Shown here: positions 44,159 through 55,067 of the stretch, piece after piece
How the letters are laid out: each line of letters opens with the position of its first letter
Numbering within the stretch: the stretch's first letter is position 1
Source of the DNA: Alphaproteobacteria bacterium
GTDB lineage: Bacteria; Pseudomonadota; Alphaproteobacteria; SHVW01
Direction of reading: 5' to 3'
Length of the DNA: 64,000 nt
NCBI GenBank assembly: GCA_016869645.1
Contig: VGDO01000007.1
Coordinates: 1-64,000, forward strand
The notes under the pieces: generated by a model
The model's input: only the letters and a program-made list of their open reading frames with translations
Database searches by the model: none
Told to the model about the DNA's origin: nothing
Translations under genes and position numbers: made by a program

Positions 44159-45570
44159 GCTGCCCCCTTGATGGCGACGCGGTCGCTGACGAAGGCCTGC
44201 ACCCTCCGAAGATCGTTGGGCAGGACGTTGATGCGCTCCGGCCGGTCGAGCAGATCGGCAAGGTGCCGCGGCAGAGCCGGACGGACACCGGTGGCGGCCT
44301 CGACCGCATCCGGAAACTTGGCGGGATGGGCTGCACCGAGTGCCACCATCGGCACTTGATGATCGCGCCGGCACCGCAGCGCCGCCGCAATGCTGATCGC
44401 GCTGTGCGGATCCACCAGCTCGCCGGTCTTGCGATATACCTCGCGGATGCAGTCCTTCGTGCCTTCGTCGTCGAGGCGAAAGCCGGTGAACCGCTCGCGC
44501 GCGCGCTGCCAGCGCGCATTGCCGACCGCCAGCCGCCCGGTGCGGCGGAATTCGGCCATCGCCGCCGTCACCGCCGCGCCGTCACGATCGTAGAGATCGA
44601 AGATCAGACGCTCGAAATTGCTCGATACCTGGATGTCCATGCTCGGCGACAACGACGGTTCGACCGTTTCGATCCTGAGCTCGGCCGCATCGAAAAAGCG
44701 CGCGAGGATGTCGTTGCGATTGGTCGCGACGATGAGCTGGTCGATCGGCAAGCCCATCAGATGCGCCGCGTAGGCGGCATAGACATTGCCGAAATTGCCG
44801 GTCGGCACGGAGAACGACACGGGGCGGCGCGGCGCGCCCAATGAAACGGCAGTCGCCACGTAATAGACGATCTGCGCCATGATGCGCGCCCAATTGATCG
44901 AGTTGACCGCGGACAGGCGATGGCGGTCGCGGAAGGCCATGTCGTTGAACATCGCCTTCACAAGATCCTGGCAGTCGTCGAAGCTGCCTTCGATCGCGAT
45001 CGTGTGAACATTGGGCGCGTCGACCGACGTCATCTGGCGCCGCTGCACGTCGGAGACGCGGTTGTGCGGGTAGAGAATGAAGATGTCGATTGCCGCGCGG
45101 TCGCGGCAGGCCTCGATCGCTGCCGAGCCCGTGTCGCCGGAGGTGGCGCCGACGATGGTGACGCGCTCGCCGCGCCGCGTCAGCGCACGGTCGAACATGC
45201 GCCCGACCAGCTGTAGCGGCAGGTCCTTGAAGGCGAGCGTCGGCCCATGAAACAGCTCGAGCAGCCACAGATTGCGATCGAGCTGCTTGAGGGGTGCCAC
45301 GGCCACGTGACCGAAATCCCGGTAGGCGTCGGACGCCAGCTCGCCGAGCTCGGCGGCGGTGAACCGGCTGCCCGCCACGAAGGGCGCGGTGACGCGCTGG
45401 GCGAGGTCGGCATATCCCAAGCCCGCCAAGGCCTTGAGCCCCGACGGGGTCAGCTCGGGCCAGGTCTGCGGCACGTAAAGACCACCGTCCCGGGCCAAGC
45501 CGGCCAGGAGCGCACCCTCGAAATCCAGCGCGGGCGCGGTGCCGCGCGTGCTGACGTAACGCATGGACAT
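44155..45570 (-). CDS. thrC: Threonine synthase
   Basis: This 471-residue PLP enzyme converts O-phosphohomoserine to threonine. MRYVSTRGTAPALDFEGALLAGLARDGGLYVP (split MRYVSTRGTAP / GLARDGGLYVP) is a typical N-terminus. The PLP lysine is in LAFKDLPLQLVGRMF, followed by GATSGDTGSAAIEA and SVPTGNFGNVYAAY. The start is the ATG at 45570 or, two codons in, 45564. It is coupled to the M16 protease gene. Its partner thrB lies 10 kb upstream in another transcript. Confidence 0.96.
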   Translation of the reverse strand: MSMRYVSTRGTAPALDFEGALLAGLARDGGLYVPQTWPELTPSGLKALAGLGYADLAQRVTAPFVAGSRFTAAELGELASDAYRDFGHVAVAPLKQLDRNLWLLELFHGPTLAFKDLPLQLVGRMFDRALTRRGERVTIVGATSGDTGSAAIEACRDRAAIDIFILYPHNRVSDVQRRQMTSVDAPNVHTIAIEGSFDDCQDLVKAMFNDMAFRDRHRLSAVNSINWARIMAQIVYYVATAVSLGAPRRPVSFSVPTGNFGNVYAAYAAHLMGLPIDQLIVATNRNDILARFFDAAELRIETVEPSLSPSMDIQVSSNFERLIFDLYDRDGAAVTAAMAEFRRTGRLAVGNARWQRARERFTGFRLDDEGTKDCIREVYRKTGELVDPHSAISIAAALRCRRDHQVPMVALGAAHPAKFPDAVEAATGVRPALPRHLADLLDRPERINVLPNDLRRVQAFVSDRVAIKGAA

Positions 45571-45659
45571 TGGGAAACCGTGACCTGGGGTCGCCTTCCC
45601 GTAGCACGGTCGGCCCGACAGTTCTAGCCGTCATTAACTCATTGAATATTAAACGTAAT

Positions 45660-46121
45660 TCAGGCCACCTCGATGACCGCTTCGATCTCGATGGTCATGC
45701 CGCCATAGAGCGAAAAAACGCCCCCCGCGGTCCGCGCGTGGCGGCCGGCGGGACCGAAAACCCGTTCGATCAAGTCCGAGCAACCATCCATCACTCGCTC
45801 GTGCCCGGCAAAGCCCGGCGCGGTCCGAAGCAGGCCGAACAGCTTGACCACGCGCGTCACGCGGTCGAGGTCGTCGAGATGCTGGCGCAGCGCCGCAAGG
45901 AGCTGCAGGCCCGTCAATTCCGCGTGGCGGCGCGCTGCCTCGGTCGTGACGTCGGCGCCGATCACGCCGCGCTGAAGCACGCCCTGCGCATCGATCGGAT
46001 CGTGTCCGGCGGCGAATACGAGACGGCCGGCCGCGCAGGCACGGATATAGCTCGCCGTCGGCGCGGCGAGCACGGGAAGCACGATGCCGAGCTCCTCAAG
46101 ACGTCGGTCGATCCGACTCAT
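45660..46121 (-). CDS. RidA/YjgF-family protein (copy 1)
   Basis: This 153-residue trimeric-barrel fold protein belongs to the RidA superfamily, which hydrolyses reactive enamine/imine intermediates or has diverged roles. RLEELGIVLPVLAAPTASYIRACAAGRLVFAAG at the start (split SYIRACAAGRLVFAAG) and VTRVVKLFGLLRTAPGFAGHERVMDGCSDL match the YjgF-type subgroup. The usual catalytic Arg of archetypal RidA (in xCxxR) cannot be assigned with confidence. It is a paralogue of the next gene with the same length. Confidence 0.85.
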   Translation of the reverse strand: MSRIDRRLEELGIVLPVLAAPTASYIRACAAGRLVFAAGHDPIDAQGVLQRGVIGADVTTEAARRHAELTGLQLLAALRQHLDDLDRVTRVVKLFGLLRTAPGFAGHERVMDGCSDLIERVFGPAGRHARTAGGVFSLYGGMTIEIEAVIEVA

Positions 46122-46135
46122 CGCCAGCAACAAGA

Positions 46136-46256
46136 GTTCCTCCCTCCCTCGCTCGAAGAGCGGAGGAGGGTCGGGGTGGGGGCCCTTGCGGCCGAGCGCC
46201 AGCCACTCCGGGCCCCCACCTCGATCCTCCCCCACGCTGGCGTGGGGGAGGAGGAA
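46136..46256. repeat. Palindromic intergenic repeat element
   Basis: About 120 bases between the two RidA-like genes form nested inverted repeats. CCTCCCCCACGC (46226-46237) pairs perfectly with GCGTGGGGGAGG (46240-46251). An inner GGTGGGGGCCC (about 46175-46185) pairs with GGGCCCCCACC (46210-46220), and a left arm CCTCCCTCGCTC pairs partly with GCGGAGGAGGG. This bipartite form is typical of REP-like or MITE-like elements dispersed in alphaproteobacterial genomes. Only one copy was noticed in the window. Confidence 0.75.
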
Positions 46257-46259
46257 TAT

Positions 46260-46721
46260 TTACACGATCTCGGCTATGGCCTCGATCTCGACGGGGATGT
46301 TGCTCGGCAACGAGCCCATGCCGACGGCGGAGCGGGCGTGGCGGCCGCGGTCGCCGAATACCTCGACGAACAGGTCGGAGCAGCCGTTGATCACCTTGGG
46401 CTGATCGCCGAAGCCGGGCACCGCGTTGACCATGCCCAGCACCTTGACGATGCGCACCACGCGGTCGAGATCGTTGAGCTCCTGGCGCATGACTGCGATC
46501 AGCACGAGGCCGACCGTGCGCGCGAACTTGTAAGCCTCCTCGACCGTGAAGTCCTTGCCGACGATCCCGATCGGACGCTTGCCCGCCACTTCGAGCGGCC
46601 CCTTGCCGGCGAGAAACAGCAGATTGCCGGTCTGCACGGCGTGCACGTAGTTGCCCGCGGGCGCCGGCACCTTGGGCAGCTCGATGCCGAGCTTCTTCAG
46701 TCGTTCTTCGATCATCGCCAT
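46260..46721 (-). CDS. RidA/YjgF-family protein (copy 2)
   Basis: This 153-residue RidA-superfamily protein has IEERLKKLGIELPKVPAPAGNYVHAVQTGNLLFLAGKGP (split GNYVHAVQTGNLLFLAGKGP), FARTVGLVLIAVMRQELNDLDRV and VEVFGDRGRHARSAVGMGSLPSNIPVEIEAIAEI (SAVGMGSLPxNxPVEIE). It fits the YjgF-YER057c-type branch. It is clearly paralogous to copy 1 (same length, aligned motifs), with the palindromic repeat between them. It is upstream on the same strand as copy 1. Function is probably deaminase-like but unproven. Confidence 0.88.
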   Translation of the reverse strand: MAMIEERLKKLGIELPKVPAPAGNYVHAVQTGNLLFLAGKGPLEVAGKRPIGIVGKDFTVEEAYKFARTVGLVLIAVMRQELNDLDRVVRIVKVLGMVNAVPGFGDQPKVINGCSDLFVEVFGDRGRHARSAVGMGSLPSNIPVEIEAIAEIV

Positions 46722-46740
46722 GACGGTCTCCCCGAAGTGA

Positions 46741-48240
46741 TCAAGAAAGGTAGCGCGTTTGAAGGTGACGCTTGTAGGTCGCCACGTCGAGCGGACGACC
46801 GGTCGCGACCATCAAAATCTCGTCGGTGCCGCCCATGAGCGAGGCGCGTCCATGGATGTTCGCGCGCAACCAGGCGAGCAGCGGCCGGAAATCGCCCTGG
46901 CCGATACCGGACAAGACGTTGCGATCGGCCTTCTGCGCCGCCTCGAAGATCTGCGCTGCCGCGATGGCACCCATGGTGTAGGTCGGGAAATAGCCGAAGG
47001 CGCCGTCGTACCAGTGGATGTCCTGCAGGCAGCCCTCGCGATCATTGTCGGGTGCCACGCCGACCAAAGTACGCATCCCCTCGTTCCACGCCCCGGGCAG
47101 ATCGGCCAGCTTGAGGTCGCCGCCGATCAACGCGCGCTCCAGTCGGTAGCGCAGGATGACGTGGGCCGGGTAGGTCGCCTCGTCGGCGTCGACGCGGATG
47201 AAGCCGCGCTCGACATGCGTATAGTGGCGGTAAAGGTTGTCCGCCTGCCAGGCAGGTCCCTCGCCGCCGAACGCCTTGCGCAGCAGCGGGGCCGCGAAGG
47301 CGAGGAACGCCATGCTGCGGCAGGCCTGCATCTCGACCAGCAGCGACTGGCTCTCGTGCATCGCCATGCCACGCGCCTTGCCGACCGGCTGCTGCACCCA
47401 GTCGCGCGGCAGACCGAGCTCGTAGAGCGCATGTCCCGTCTCGTGCATCACGCCCATCAACGCGGGCATGAAATCGTCCTCGCGATAGCGCGTGGTGATG
47501 CGCACATCCTCGGGCGTGCCGCCGCTGAACGGATGCAGGCTGACGTCGAGCCGGCCGTGCTCGAAGTCGAAGCCGGCCACCTTCATCAGCTCGAGCCCGA
47601 GCTGGCGCTGCTGCTCGACGGGGAACGGCCCCGCGAGCGGCAGCATCTTCGGCCCGCGCGCCTGATGCTCGAGCGCATCGCCGATCAGGCCGGGCAGGAA
47701 CGCGGCGAGGTCGTCGAACAGCACATCGACGCGCTTGGCGTGGCTGCCGGGCTCATATTGGTCCAGCAACGCGTCATAGAGCGAGCAGCCGAACACGGCC
47801 GACTTGGCCTGGGCCGCCTCGCGCGTCAAGTCGAGGACGAGCTGGAGATGCGGTAGGACCTGGACGAAGTCGCTCTTCGGCCGCGCTTCGCGCCATGCCA
47901 TCTCGCAGACCGAGCACGCATGGGACATGCGCTCGACCAAATCCGGCGTCAGCGCCGTCGAGTGTCGCCAGATGCGCTCGATCTCGCGCAGATTGGCACG
48001 CTGCCAGTCGTCGAGACCGGACTGCGCGCCGGCCGCCGGGATCAGATCGCCCAGCGCCGGGTCGATGATCATGCCGTGCGCCAGCACTCTGATGGTGGCG
48101 AGCTGCTCGGCGCGCGCGCGCGCGCCGCCCGGTGGCATCATGGTTTGCTGATCCCAACCGAGGACGGCGGACGCCTCTTCAAGGCTGTTCAAGCGCCGGA
48201 AGCGGCGCTCGAGCTCGGCATAGGCGTCATTGGCGCGCAT
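46741..48240 (-). CDS. Carboxypeptidase M32 (Taq-type)
   Basis: This 499-residue zinc metallocarboxypeptidase is highly specific in length and motif. The zinc site HETGH is in MGVMHETGHALYELGLPRDW, with downstream GMAMHESQSL supplying the third ligand Glu. It also has HPFSGGTPEDVRITTRY and IRVDADEATYPAHVILRYRLE, all hallmarks of the family. It removes C-terminal residues from peptides in the cytoplasm. It lies between SURF1 and the RidA genes, interrupting the oxidase-to-thrC synteny. Confidence 0.95.
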   Translation of the reverse strand: MRANDAYAELERRFRRLNSLEEASAVLGWDQQTMMPPGGARARAEQLATIRVLAHGMIIDPALGDLIPAAGAQSGLDDWQRANLREIERIWRHSTALTPDLVERMSHACSVCEMAWREARPKSDFVQVLPHLQLVLDLTREAAQAKSAVFGCSLYDALLDQYEPGSHAKRVDVLFDDLAAFLPGLIGDALEHQARGPKMLPLAGPFPVEQQRQLGLELMKVAGFDFEHGRLDVSLHPFSGGTPEDVRITTRYREDDFMPALMGVMHETGHALYELGLPRDWVQQPVGKARGMAMHESQSLLVEMQACRSMAFLAFAAPLLRKAFGGEGPAWQADNLYRHYTHVERGFIRVDADEATYPAHVILRYRLERALIGGDLKLADLPGAWNEGMRTLVGVAPDNDREGCLQDIHWYDGAFGYFPTYTMGAIAAAQIFEAAQKADRNVLSGIGQGDFRPLLAWLRANIHGRASLMGGTDEILMVATGRPLDVATYKRHLQTRYLS

Positions 48241-48276
48241 GTGTTTGACCGGAACGGCGGTATGGGGGACGGGTGG

Positions 48277-49008
48277 CTAGCGATTCTGCCGCCAGTAGAT
48301 GACATACATGATCGCGAAGACGGCCGAGAGTCCGAACCAGGTCAGCGCGTATTGCCAGTGGTCGTTCGGCAGCGCCACGCGGGTCTGGCCGCCGAGCGGC
48401 AGGCCGCCCGGATTGGGCGCCGGTCCGGCGTCGATGATGAATGCCGGCGCCGGCGACACGCCAAGCTCGGCGGAGATCGCCTCGAGATCAAGCCAGATCC
48501 ACAGGTTGCGCCTGACATCGTTGGGCGGCGCCGCGAACCAGCCGGGTTTGCCGCCGGGCCTGATCAAGCCCTCGATCGTCACCTCGCCCGCGACCTGTCC
48601 GGCGGCGCGTGTCGCCGCATCACGCCGCGCCGTCGGGACCCAGCCGCGGTTGATCAGGATCTCGCGGCCATTCGCGAGACGGAACGGCGTGATGATCTGA
48701 AATCCGACATTGCCGCGATCGGTCGTCGCCGCGAGATGCGCTTCGCGCTCGTGGCGGAAGCTGCCGGTCACCTTGATGCGGCGGAATTCCGCGGCCTGGG
48801 CGGCGGCCGCGTCGGCCGGCAGCTCAGCGAGCGCAGGCGCCTCGACACGCGCTTGGCGATCGGCGATCAGCGCCGTCTTCCAGTGCAGGCGCTGGACCTG
48901 CCAGATACCGAGGCTGGCCGTGATCAAGACCGCGCCGAGGCTGATCGTGGTCGGCCAGAACAGGCGACGCGGTCCCCGGTCACCCGGACTTGGCGCCGCC
49001 TCAGACAT
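48277..49008 (-). CDS. SURF1 family cytochrome oxidase assembly protein
   Basis: This 243-residue inner-membrane protein has an N-terminal membrane helix (TISLGAVLITASLGIWQVQRLHWK) and a C-terminal one (HWQYALTWFGLSAVFAIMYVIYW). Between them a periplasmic domain has FQIITPFRLANGREILINRGWVP, the SURF1 core. SURF1 delivers haem a to CtaD. The ATG at 49008 is the family-like start. It overlaps the DUF983 gene by eight bases. Confidence 0.92.
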   Translation of the reverse strand: MSEAAPSPGDRGPRRLFWPTTISLGAVLITASLGIWQVQRLHWKTALIADRQARVEAPALAELPADAAAAQAAEFRRIKVTGSFRHEREAHLAATTDRGNVGFQIITPFRLANGREILINRGWVPTARRDAATRAAGQVAGEVTIEGLIRPGGKPGWFAAPPNDVRRNLWIWLDLEAISAELGVSPAPAFIIDAGPAPNPGGLPLGGQTRVALPNDHWQYALTWFGLSAVFAIMYVIYWRQNR

Positions 49009-49429
49009 GGTGCGGGCCCTGATCGGCGCCGTCCTCGTAGTCGTGCGCGCGGTGGCGGAACTGGAGCGCAATCAGCAACGCCTTCAGCAGGCGCAGCATG
49101 GCGATCGCGCCGCCGAGGATGATCGGCGGCCACAGCACGGCGTGCAGCCACACGGGCGGCGCCAGGCGCGCCTCGAGCCACAGCGCGAGGCCGACCACGA
49201 TGCCGCCCAGCACGAGAATGACGAAGACCGCCGGACCATCGCCCGAATCATGCCGATGCAGCGCGAGGCCGCAGACGGTGCAGGTCCCGGCGACGGTGAG
49301 CATGCCGCTATAGAGCCTGCCCTGCCCGCAGCGCGGACAGGCGCAGGACAACGCCGCGGCGAGCGGCGAGACCGTGGCGATGCCGGGAAACTCGGGGTTG
49401 GGCGGGTTGGGGGTGGGCGCGGATTGCAT
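49001..49429 (-). CDS. DUF983 family membrane protein
   Basis: This 142-residue protein has an N-terminal CPRCGQGRLYSGMLTVAGTCTVCG zinc-ribbon-like pair of CxxC motifs (CPRC and CTVC). Two membrane helices follow (VFVILVLGGIVVGLALWL and LHAVLWPPIILGGAIAML). DUF983 is found in alphaproteobacterial oxidase clusters between ctaE and SURF1, and its function is unknown. The ATG at 49429 is chosen because it begins just before the domain; a longer open frame upstream has no support. Confidence 0.88.
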   Translation of the reverse strand: MQSAPTPNPPNPEFPGIATVSPLAAALSCACPRCGQGRLYSGMLTVAGTCTVCGLALHRHDSGDGPAVFVILVLGGIVVGLALWLEARLAPPVWLHAVLWPPIILGGAIAMLRLLKALLIALQFRHRAHDYEDGADQGPHHV

Positions 49430-49481
49430 GTGCGCCCACCCCGATGCCTGAGATCGTGCGCGGCTGGAGAGCCCGTTGCGC

Positions 49482-50303
49482 TCAATGGGCGCCGGCCGTC
49501 GGGCCGGCACCCCACCAGTAGATGCAGATGAACAGGAACAGCCAGACCACGTCGACGAAATGCCAGTACCAGGCGGCCGCCTCGAAGCCAAAATGATGCT
49601 CCGGCTTGAAATGGCCCTTCCAGGCGCGGAAGAAGCACACGATCAGGAAGATGGTGCCGATGATCACGTGCGCGCCGTGGAAGCCGGTCGCCATGAAGAA
49701 GGTCGAGGGATAGATGCCTTCCTTGAAGGCAAAGCCGGCGTGGCTGTACTCATAGGCCTGCACGCAGGTGAACAGCACGCCGAGAACGATCGTGAGCGCC
49801 AGGCCCTGCAGCGTGCCCTCGCGGTCGCCCTCGCGCAGGCAGTGATGCGCCCAGGTGACCGTGGTGCCCGAGGTGAGCAGGATCAGCGTATTGAAGAACG
49901 GCAGGTCGAACGGATCGAAGGTGAGCACGCCCTTGGGCGGCCAGACACCGCCGGTCGCTTCCTTGGGAAACAGCGCGGCGTCGAAATAAGCCCAGAACCA
50001 GGCGACGAAGAACATCACCTCGGATGCGATGAACAGCGCCATGCCATAGCGCATGCCGAGCTGCACGATCGGCGTGTGGTGGCCCTCGAAGGTCGCCTCC
50101 TTCACGACGTCGCGCCACCACATGAACATGGTGTAGAGCGTGCCGGCGAGGCCGACGATGAGCAGCCACGGACCCTTGCCGTGCATGAAGATGATCAGGC
50201 CGAAAGCGAGCATGCCCGCTGCGACCGTGCCGACAATCGGCCACGGGCTCGGATCGACCAGGTGATAGGGGTGCTTCCTCTCGTGCGCGTGGGTATCGGT
50301 CAT
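49482..50303 (-). CDS. ctaE: Cytochrome c oxidase subunit III
   Basis: This 273-residue polytopic subunit of aa3-type oxidase has an N-terminal HPYHLVDPSPWPI motif, seven predicted helices, and key sequences WWRDVVKEATFEGHHTPIVQ, EVMFFVAWFWAYFDAALFP, LTSGTTVTWAHH, GFHGAHVIIG and WYWHFVDVVWLFLF. It stabilises subunit I and its proton uptake. It is upstream of DUF983 on the same strand, 52 bases away. No fusion with other subunits is seen. Confidence 0.97.
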   Translation of the reverse strand: MTDTHAHERKHPYHLVDPSPWPIVGTVAAGMLAFGLIIFMHGKGPWLLIVGLAGTLYTMFMWWRDVVKEATFEGHHTPIVQLGMRYGMALFIASEVMFFVAWFWAYFDAALFPKEATGGVWPPKGVLTFDPFDLPFFNTLILLTSGTTVTWAHHCLREGDREGTLQGLALTIVLGVLFTCVQAYEYSHAGFAFKEGIYPSTFFMATGFHGAHVIIGTIFLIVCFFRAWKGHFKPEHHFGFEAAAWYWHFVDVVWLFLFICIYWWGAGPTAGAH

Positions 50304-50349
50304 GATCTTCCCTCTTTCACCTGATCGGCGTTAAGCCGCTTCCCCGAGA

Positions 50350-50949
50350 TCAATTCGTCGTGTTGCCCTGAACCGGGCCGCCGGGCACCAGACCCGAGGT
50401 GCGCTGACCGCGTTCCTCGCGCGCCCGGAAGAAGGTGTAGGACAGCGTGATGGTCTTGACGTCGTCGAGGTTGCGATCGTCCTTGATCGCCGGATCGACG
50501 AAGAACGACACCGGCATGTCGACGCTTTCGCCCGGCTTCAGCGTCTGCTCCGTGAAACAGAAGCACTCGAGCTTGCTGAAATAGAGTCCCGCCTTGGCCG
50601 GCGTGACGTTGAAGGTCGCCGTGCCCGTGACGGTGCGGCCCGACTTGTTCTCGGCCCGATAGAAGGCGAGCTGTGTCTCGCCGATCTTGACCTCCATCTG
50701 GCGCTGGGCCGGACGGAAGGTCCACGGCAGGTCGGGCGCGTTGTCGGCATTGAACCGGATCGTGACCACGCGGTCGAGCACTTGGCTTGCACCCTGCTCG
50801 GCGCGCTGGGTCGTGCCGCCATAGCCGGTGACTTGGCAGAACAGCTTGTAGAGCGGCACGGACGCGAAGGACAGGCCGACCATGCCGGCGACCACGCTCG
50901 CCAGCACGAAGGCCAACTTGGTGTTGCTGCGGCCGTTGGCGGTCGTCAT
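50350..50949 (-). CDS. ctaG: Cytochrome c oxidase assembly protein CtaG (Cox11)
   Basis: This 199-residue copper chaperone delivers copper to the CuB site of subunit I. An N-terminal membrane helix (LAFVLASVVAGMVGLSFASVPLYKLFCQVTGYGG) includes the CQVTGYGG signature. The copper-binding Cys pair is in KLECFCFTEQTLKPGE (CFC motif), followed by MPVSFFVDP. Everything matches functional Cox11. It starts one base after the stop of a 43-residue membrane protein gene. Confidence 0.96.
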   Translation of the reverse strand: MTTANGRSNTKLAFVLASVVAGMVGLSFASVPLYKLFCQVTGYGGTTQRAEQGASQVLDRVVTIRFNADNAPDLPWTFRPAQRQMEVKIGETQLAFYRAENKSGRTVTGTATFNVTPAKAGLYFSKLECFCFTEQTLKPGESVDMPVSFFVDPAIKDDRNLDDVKTITLSYTFFRAREERGQRTSGLVPGGPVQGNTTN

Positions 50950-50950
50950 G

Positions 50951-51082
50951 TCAGTTCCCGCCCATGCGCACGACCGTGATGATGTAGAACAGCACGACCA
51001 TGACGAGCAGCACGCCGGCCAGCGCCAGGTTCTTGGTGCGACGCCGCTTGGCCAGTTGGTCCGGCTGGGGTTGCTCGGACAT
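50951..51082 (-). CDS. Small single-helix membrane protein of the cta cluster (43 aa)
   Basis: This short gene lies between ctaB and ctaG. It encodes MSEQPQPDQLAKRRRTKNLA followed by one membrane helix (LALAGVLLVMVVLFYIITVV) and a short RMGGN tail. The KRRRTKN stop-transfer charge suggests the N-terminus is cytoplasmic. Small proteins of this layout occupy the same spot in many alphaproteobacterial ctaBG operons, and a role in oxidase assembly is likely but not demonstrated. The single base to ctaG implies coupled translation. Confidence 0.85.
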   Translation of the reverse strand: MSEQPQPDQLAKRRRTKNLALAGVLLVMVVLFYIITVVRMGGN

Positions 51083-51094
51083 GGATTCCCGCCT

Positions 51095-52057
51095 TCACGA
51101 CGTCACCGCCGCGCCGGCGGGACCGAAGCCAAGCGCGCGGTCGACCATCAGCAGGGCAAAGACGACAAAGAGATAGAGGATCGAGTAGGCGAACAGCGCC
51201 TTGGCGGCCCGATCGCCGCCCGAGCCCTCGTGGTCGCGATAGACCCTGACGGCGAGCATCACCAGTACGGCGCCGAGCAGCAGGGTGCCGACGGCGTATG
51301 CCGTCCCGACCGCACCGAGCCACCAGGGCAGCAGCGTCACGGGGACGAGGAGGGCGCTGTAGAGCAGGATCTGGCACTGGGTTTCGCGCCGGCCGGCGAC
51401 GACCGGCATCATCGGCACGCCGGCGCGCTCGTAGTCTTCCGAGCGGTAGAGCGACAGCGCCCAGAAGTGCGGCGGCGTCCACATGAAGATGATGGCAAAG
51501 AGCGCCAGCGACACGAGCGAGATGTCGCCGGTCACGGCCGCCCAGCCGATCATCGGCGGGAAGGCGCCGGCGGCACCGCCGATCACGATGTTCTGCGGCG
51601 TGCGCCGCTTGAGCCACATGGTGTAGACGAAGACGTAGAAGGCGATGGTGAGCGACAGCAGCGCCGCCGCCGCCCAGTTGACCGCCAGCCCCATGACCAT
51701 GATGGCACCGGCCGCGAGCACGGCGCCGAAACCGAGCGCCTCGCCTGGCGCCATGCGCCCCGTCGGCAACGGCCGGCCGCGCGTGCGGCTCATGACCGCG
51801 TCGATGTCGCGGTCGTACCACATGTTGATCGCGCCCGATGCGCCCGCACCGACCGCGATGCACAGCACGGCAACCACGGCCAGGACAGGATGGATATGAC
51901 CTGGCGCGAGCACGAGGCCGGCGACGCCGGTGAACACGACGAGCGACATGACGCGCGGCTTCAGCAGCTGGACGTAATCGCCGACGCTGGCGCCCTCATG
52001 CGCCGCATGGGTGACGCCTGCCTCGCTCAGCCGTGCTGCCGTGTCCGTCGCCTGCAT
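51095..52057 (-). CDS. ctaB: Protohaem IX farnesyltransferase (haem O synthase)
   Basis: This 320-residue UbiA-superfamily membrane enzyme attaches farnesyl to haem B, the first step to haem A. The first Asp-rich motif is in NMWYDRDIDAVMSRTRGRPLPTG (NxWxDxDID); the second region is FALSLYRSEDYERAGVPMMPV-like (LYRSEDYERAGVPMMPVV). VYTMWLKRRTPQNIVIGG is also diagnostic. Eight to nine helices are predicted. It is 30 bases after ctaD on the same strand. Haem A synthase (ctaA) is not in the window. Confidence 0.97.
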   Translation of the reverse strand: MQATDTAARLSEAGVTHAAHEGASVGDYVQLLKPRVMSLVVFTGVAGLVLAPGHIHPVLAVVAVLCIAVGAGASGAINMWYDRDIDAVMSRTRGRPLPTGRMAPGEALGFGAVLAAGAIMVMGLAVNWAAAALLSLTIAFYVFVYTMWLKRRTPQNIVIGGAAGAFPPMIGWAAVTGDISLVSLALFAIIFMWTPPHFWALSLYRSEDYERAGVPMMPVVAGRRETQCQILLYSALLVPVTLLPWWLGAVGTAYAVGTLLLGAVLVMLAVRVYRDHEGSGGDRAAKALFAYSILYLFVVFALLMVDRALGFGPAGAAVTS

Positions 52058-52086
52058 TGCCGATGACCGCCTTCGCTGCCCCGCGC

Positions 52087-54688
<2,602 letters not shown>

Positions 54689-54806
54689 TCTGGCTCTCAC
54701 CCCGCCGGCTTGAAGTTGCGCGTCATCGCCGTCCTGATCCCCCGACGGTCGACAACGAGGATATCCAAAGGCTTAAGGGGGCCGTTCCGCCCCCGTTCGG
54801 CCTAGC

Positions 54807-54835
54807 ATTCTGAGGTGAAGGCTACACGAAGTCAA
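54807..54835 (-). promoter_or_regulatory. Candidate promoter of the ctaC-ctaD oxidase operon
   Basis: On the minus strand TTGACT (54835-54830) and CAGAAT (54812-54807) are 17 bases apart, predicting a start near 54800 and a leader of about 110 bases before ctaC. The -35 is 5/6 and the -10 is 4/6 to consensus. Confidence 0.5.
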
Positions 54836-54922
54836 AGCACTAGAACAAGTCCGAGGCTGTCGCGGCGCCGCATCGCCAACGCACGGCAGGCCACCCGATG
54901 CGCGGCGCGCGGGCCGGCGCGT

Positions 54923-54943
54923 CTTGCGACCAATTGTCGCAAG
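54923..54943. promoter_or_regulatory. Palindrome matching the RegA/PrrA/ActR-type redox regulator box
   Basis: TTGCGAC-CAATT-GTCGCAA is a perfect inverted repeat with seven-base arms (extended by one C/G pair at the ends). Its core GCGAC-N5-GTCGC fits the published degenerate GCGNC-N-GNCGC consensus for RegA/PrrA/RegR response regulators. It lies about 130 bases upstream of the predicted ctaC transcription start. These regulators control oxidase genes in other Alphaproteobacteria. It could instead serve the divergent flavoprotein gene, which starts 125 bases away. Confidence 0.55.
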
Positions 54944-55067
54944 AGTCAGAGGCCCTTGCTGGACGGAAGCTGCGATTCGGGGTTAATCGGGTGCGTTCGT
55001 CCGCAATAATCGGCGCATTAGTTCGGGGTCAGACACCGATTAATGTTAATGCGGGAGGTGATTCGGC

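Larger units (their letters stand above)
54701..55067. other. Divergent intergenic region between ctaC and the flavoprotein gene
   Basis: These 367 bases hold the ctaC promoter at 54807-54835, the palindrome at 54923-54943 and, just before 55068, a strong GGGAGGTGA ribosome site for the rightward flavoprotein gene. No coding sequence or RNA gene is convincing here. The region from about 55000 to 55050 is relatively AT-rich and may hold the rightward promoter. Confidence 0.6.
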
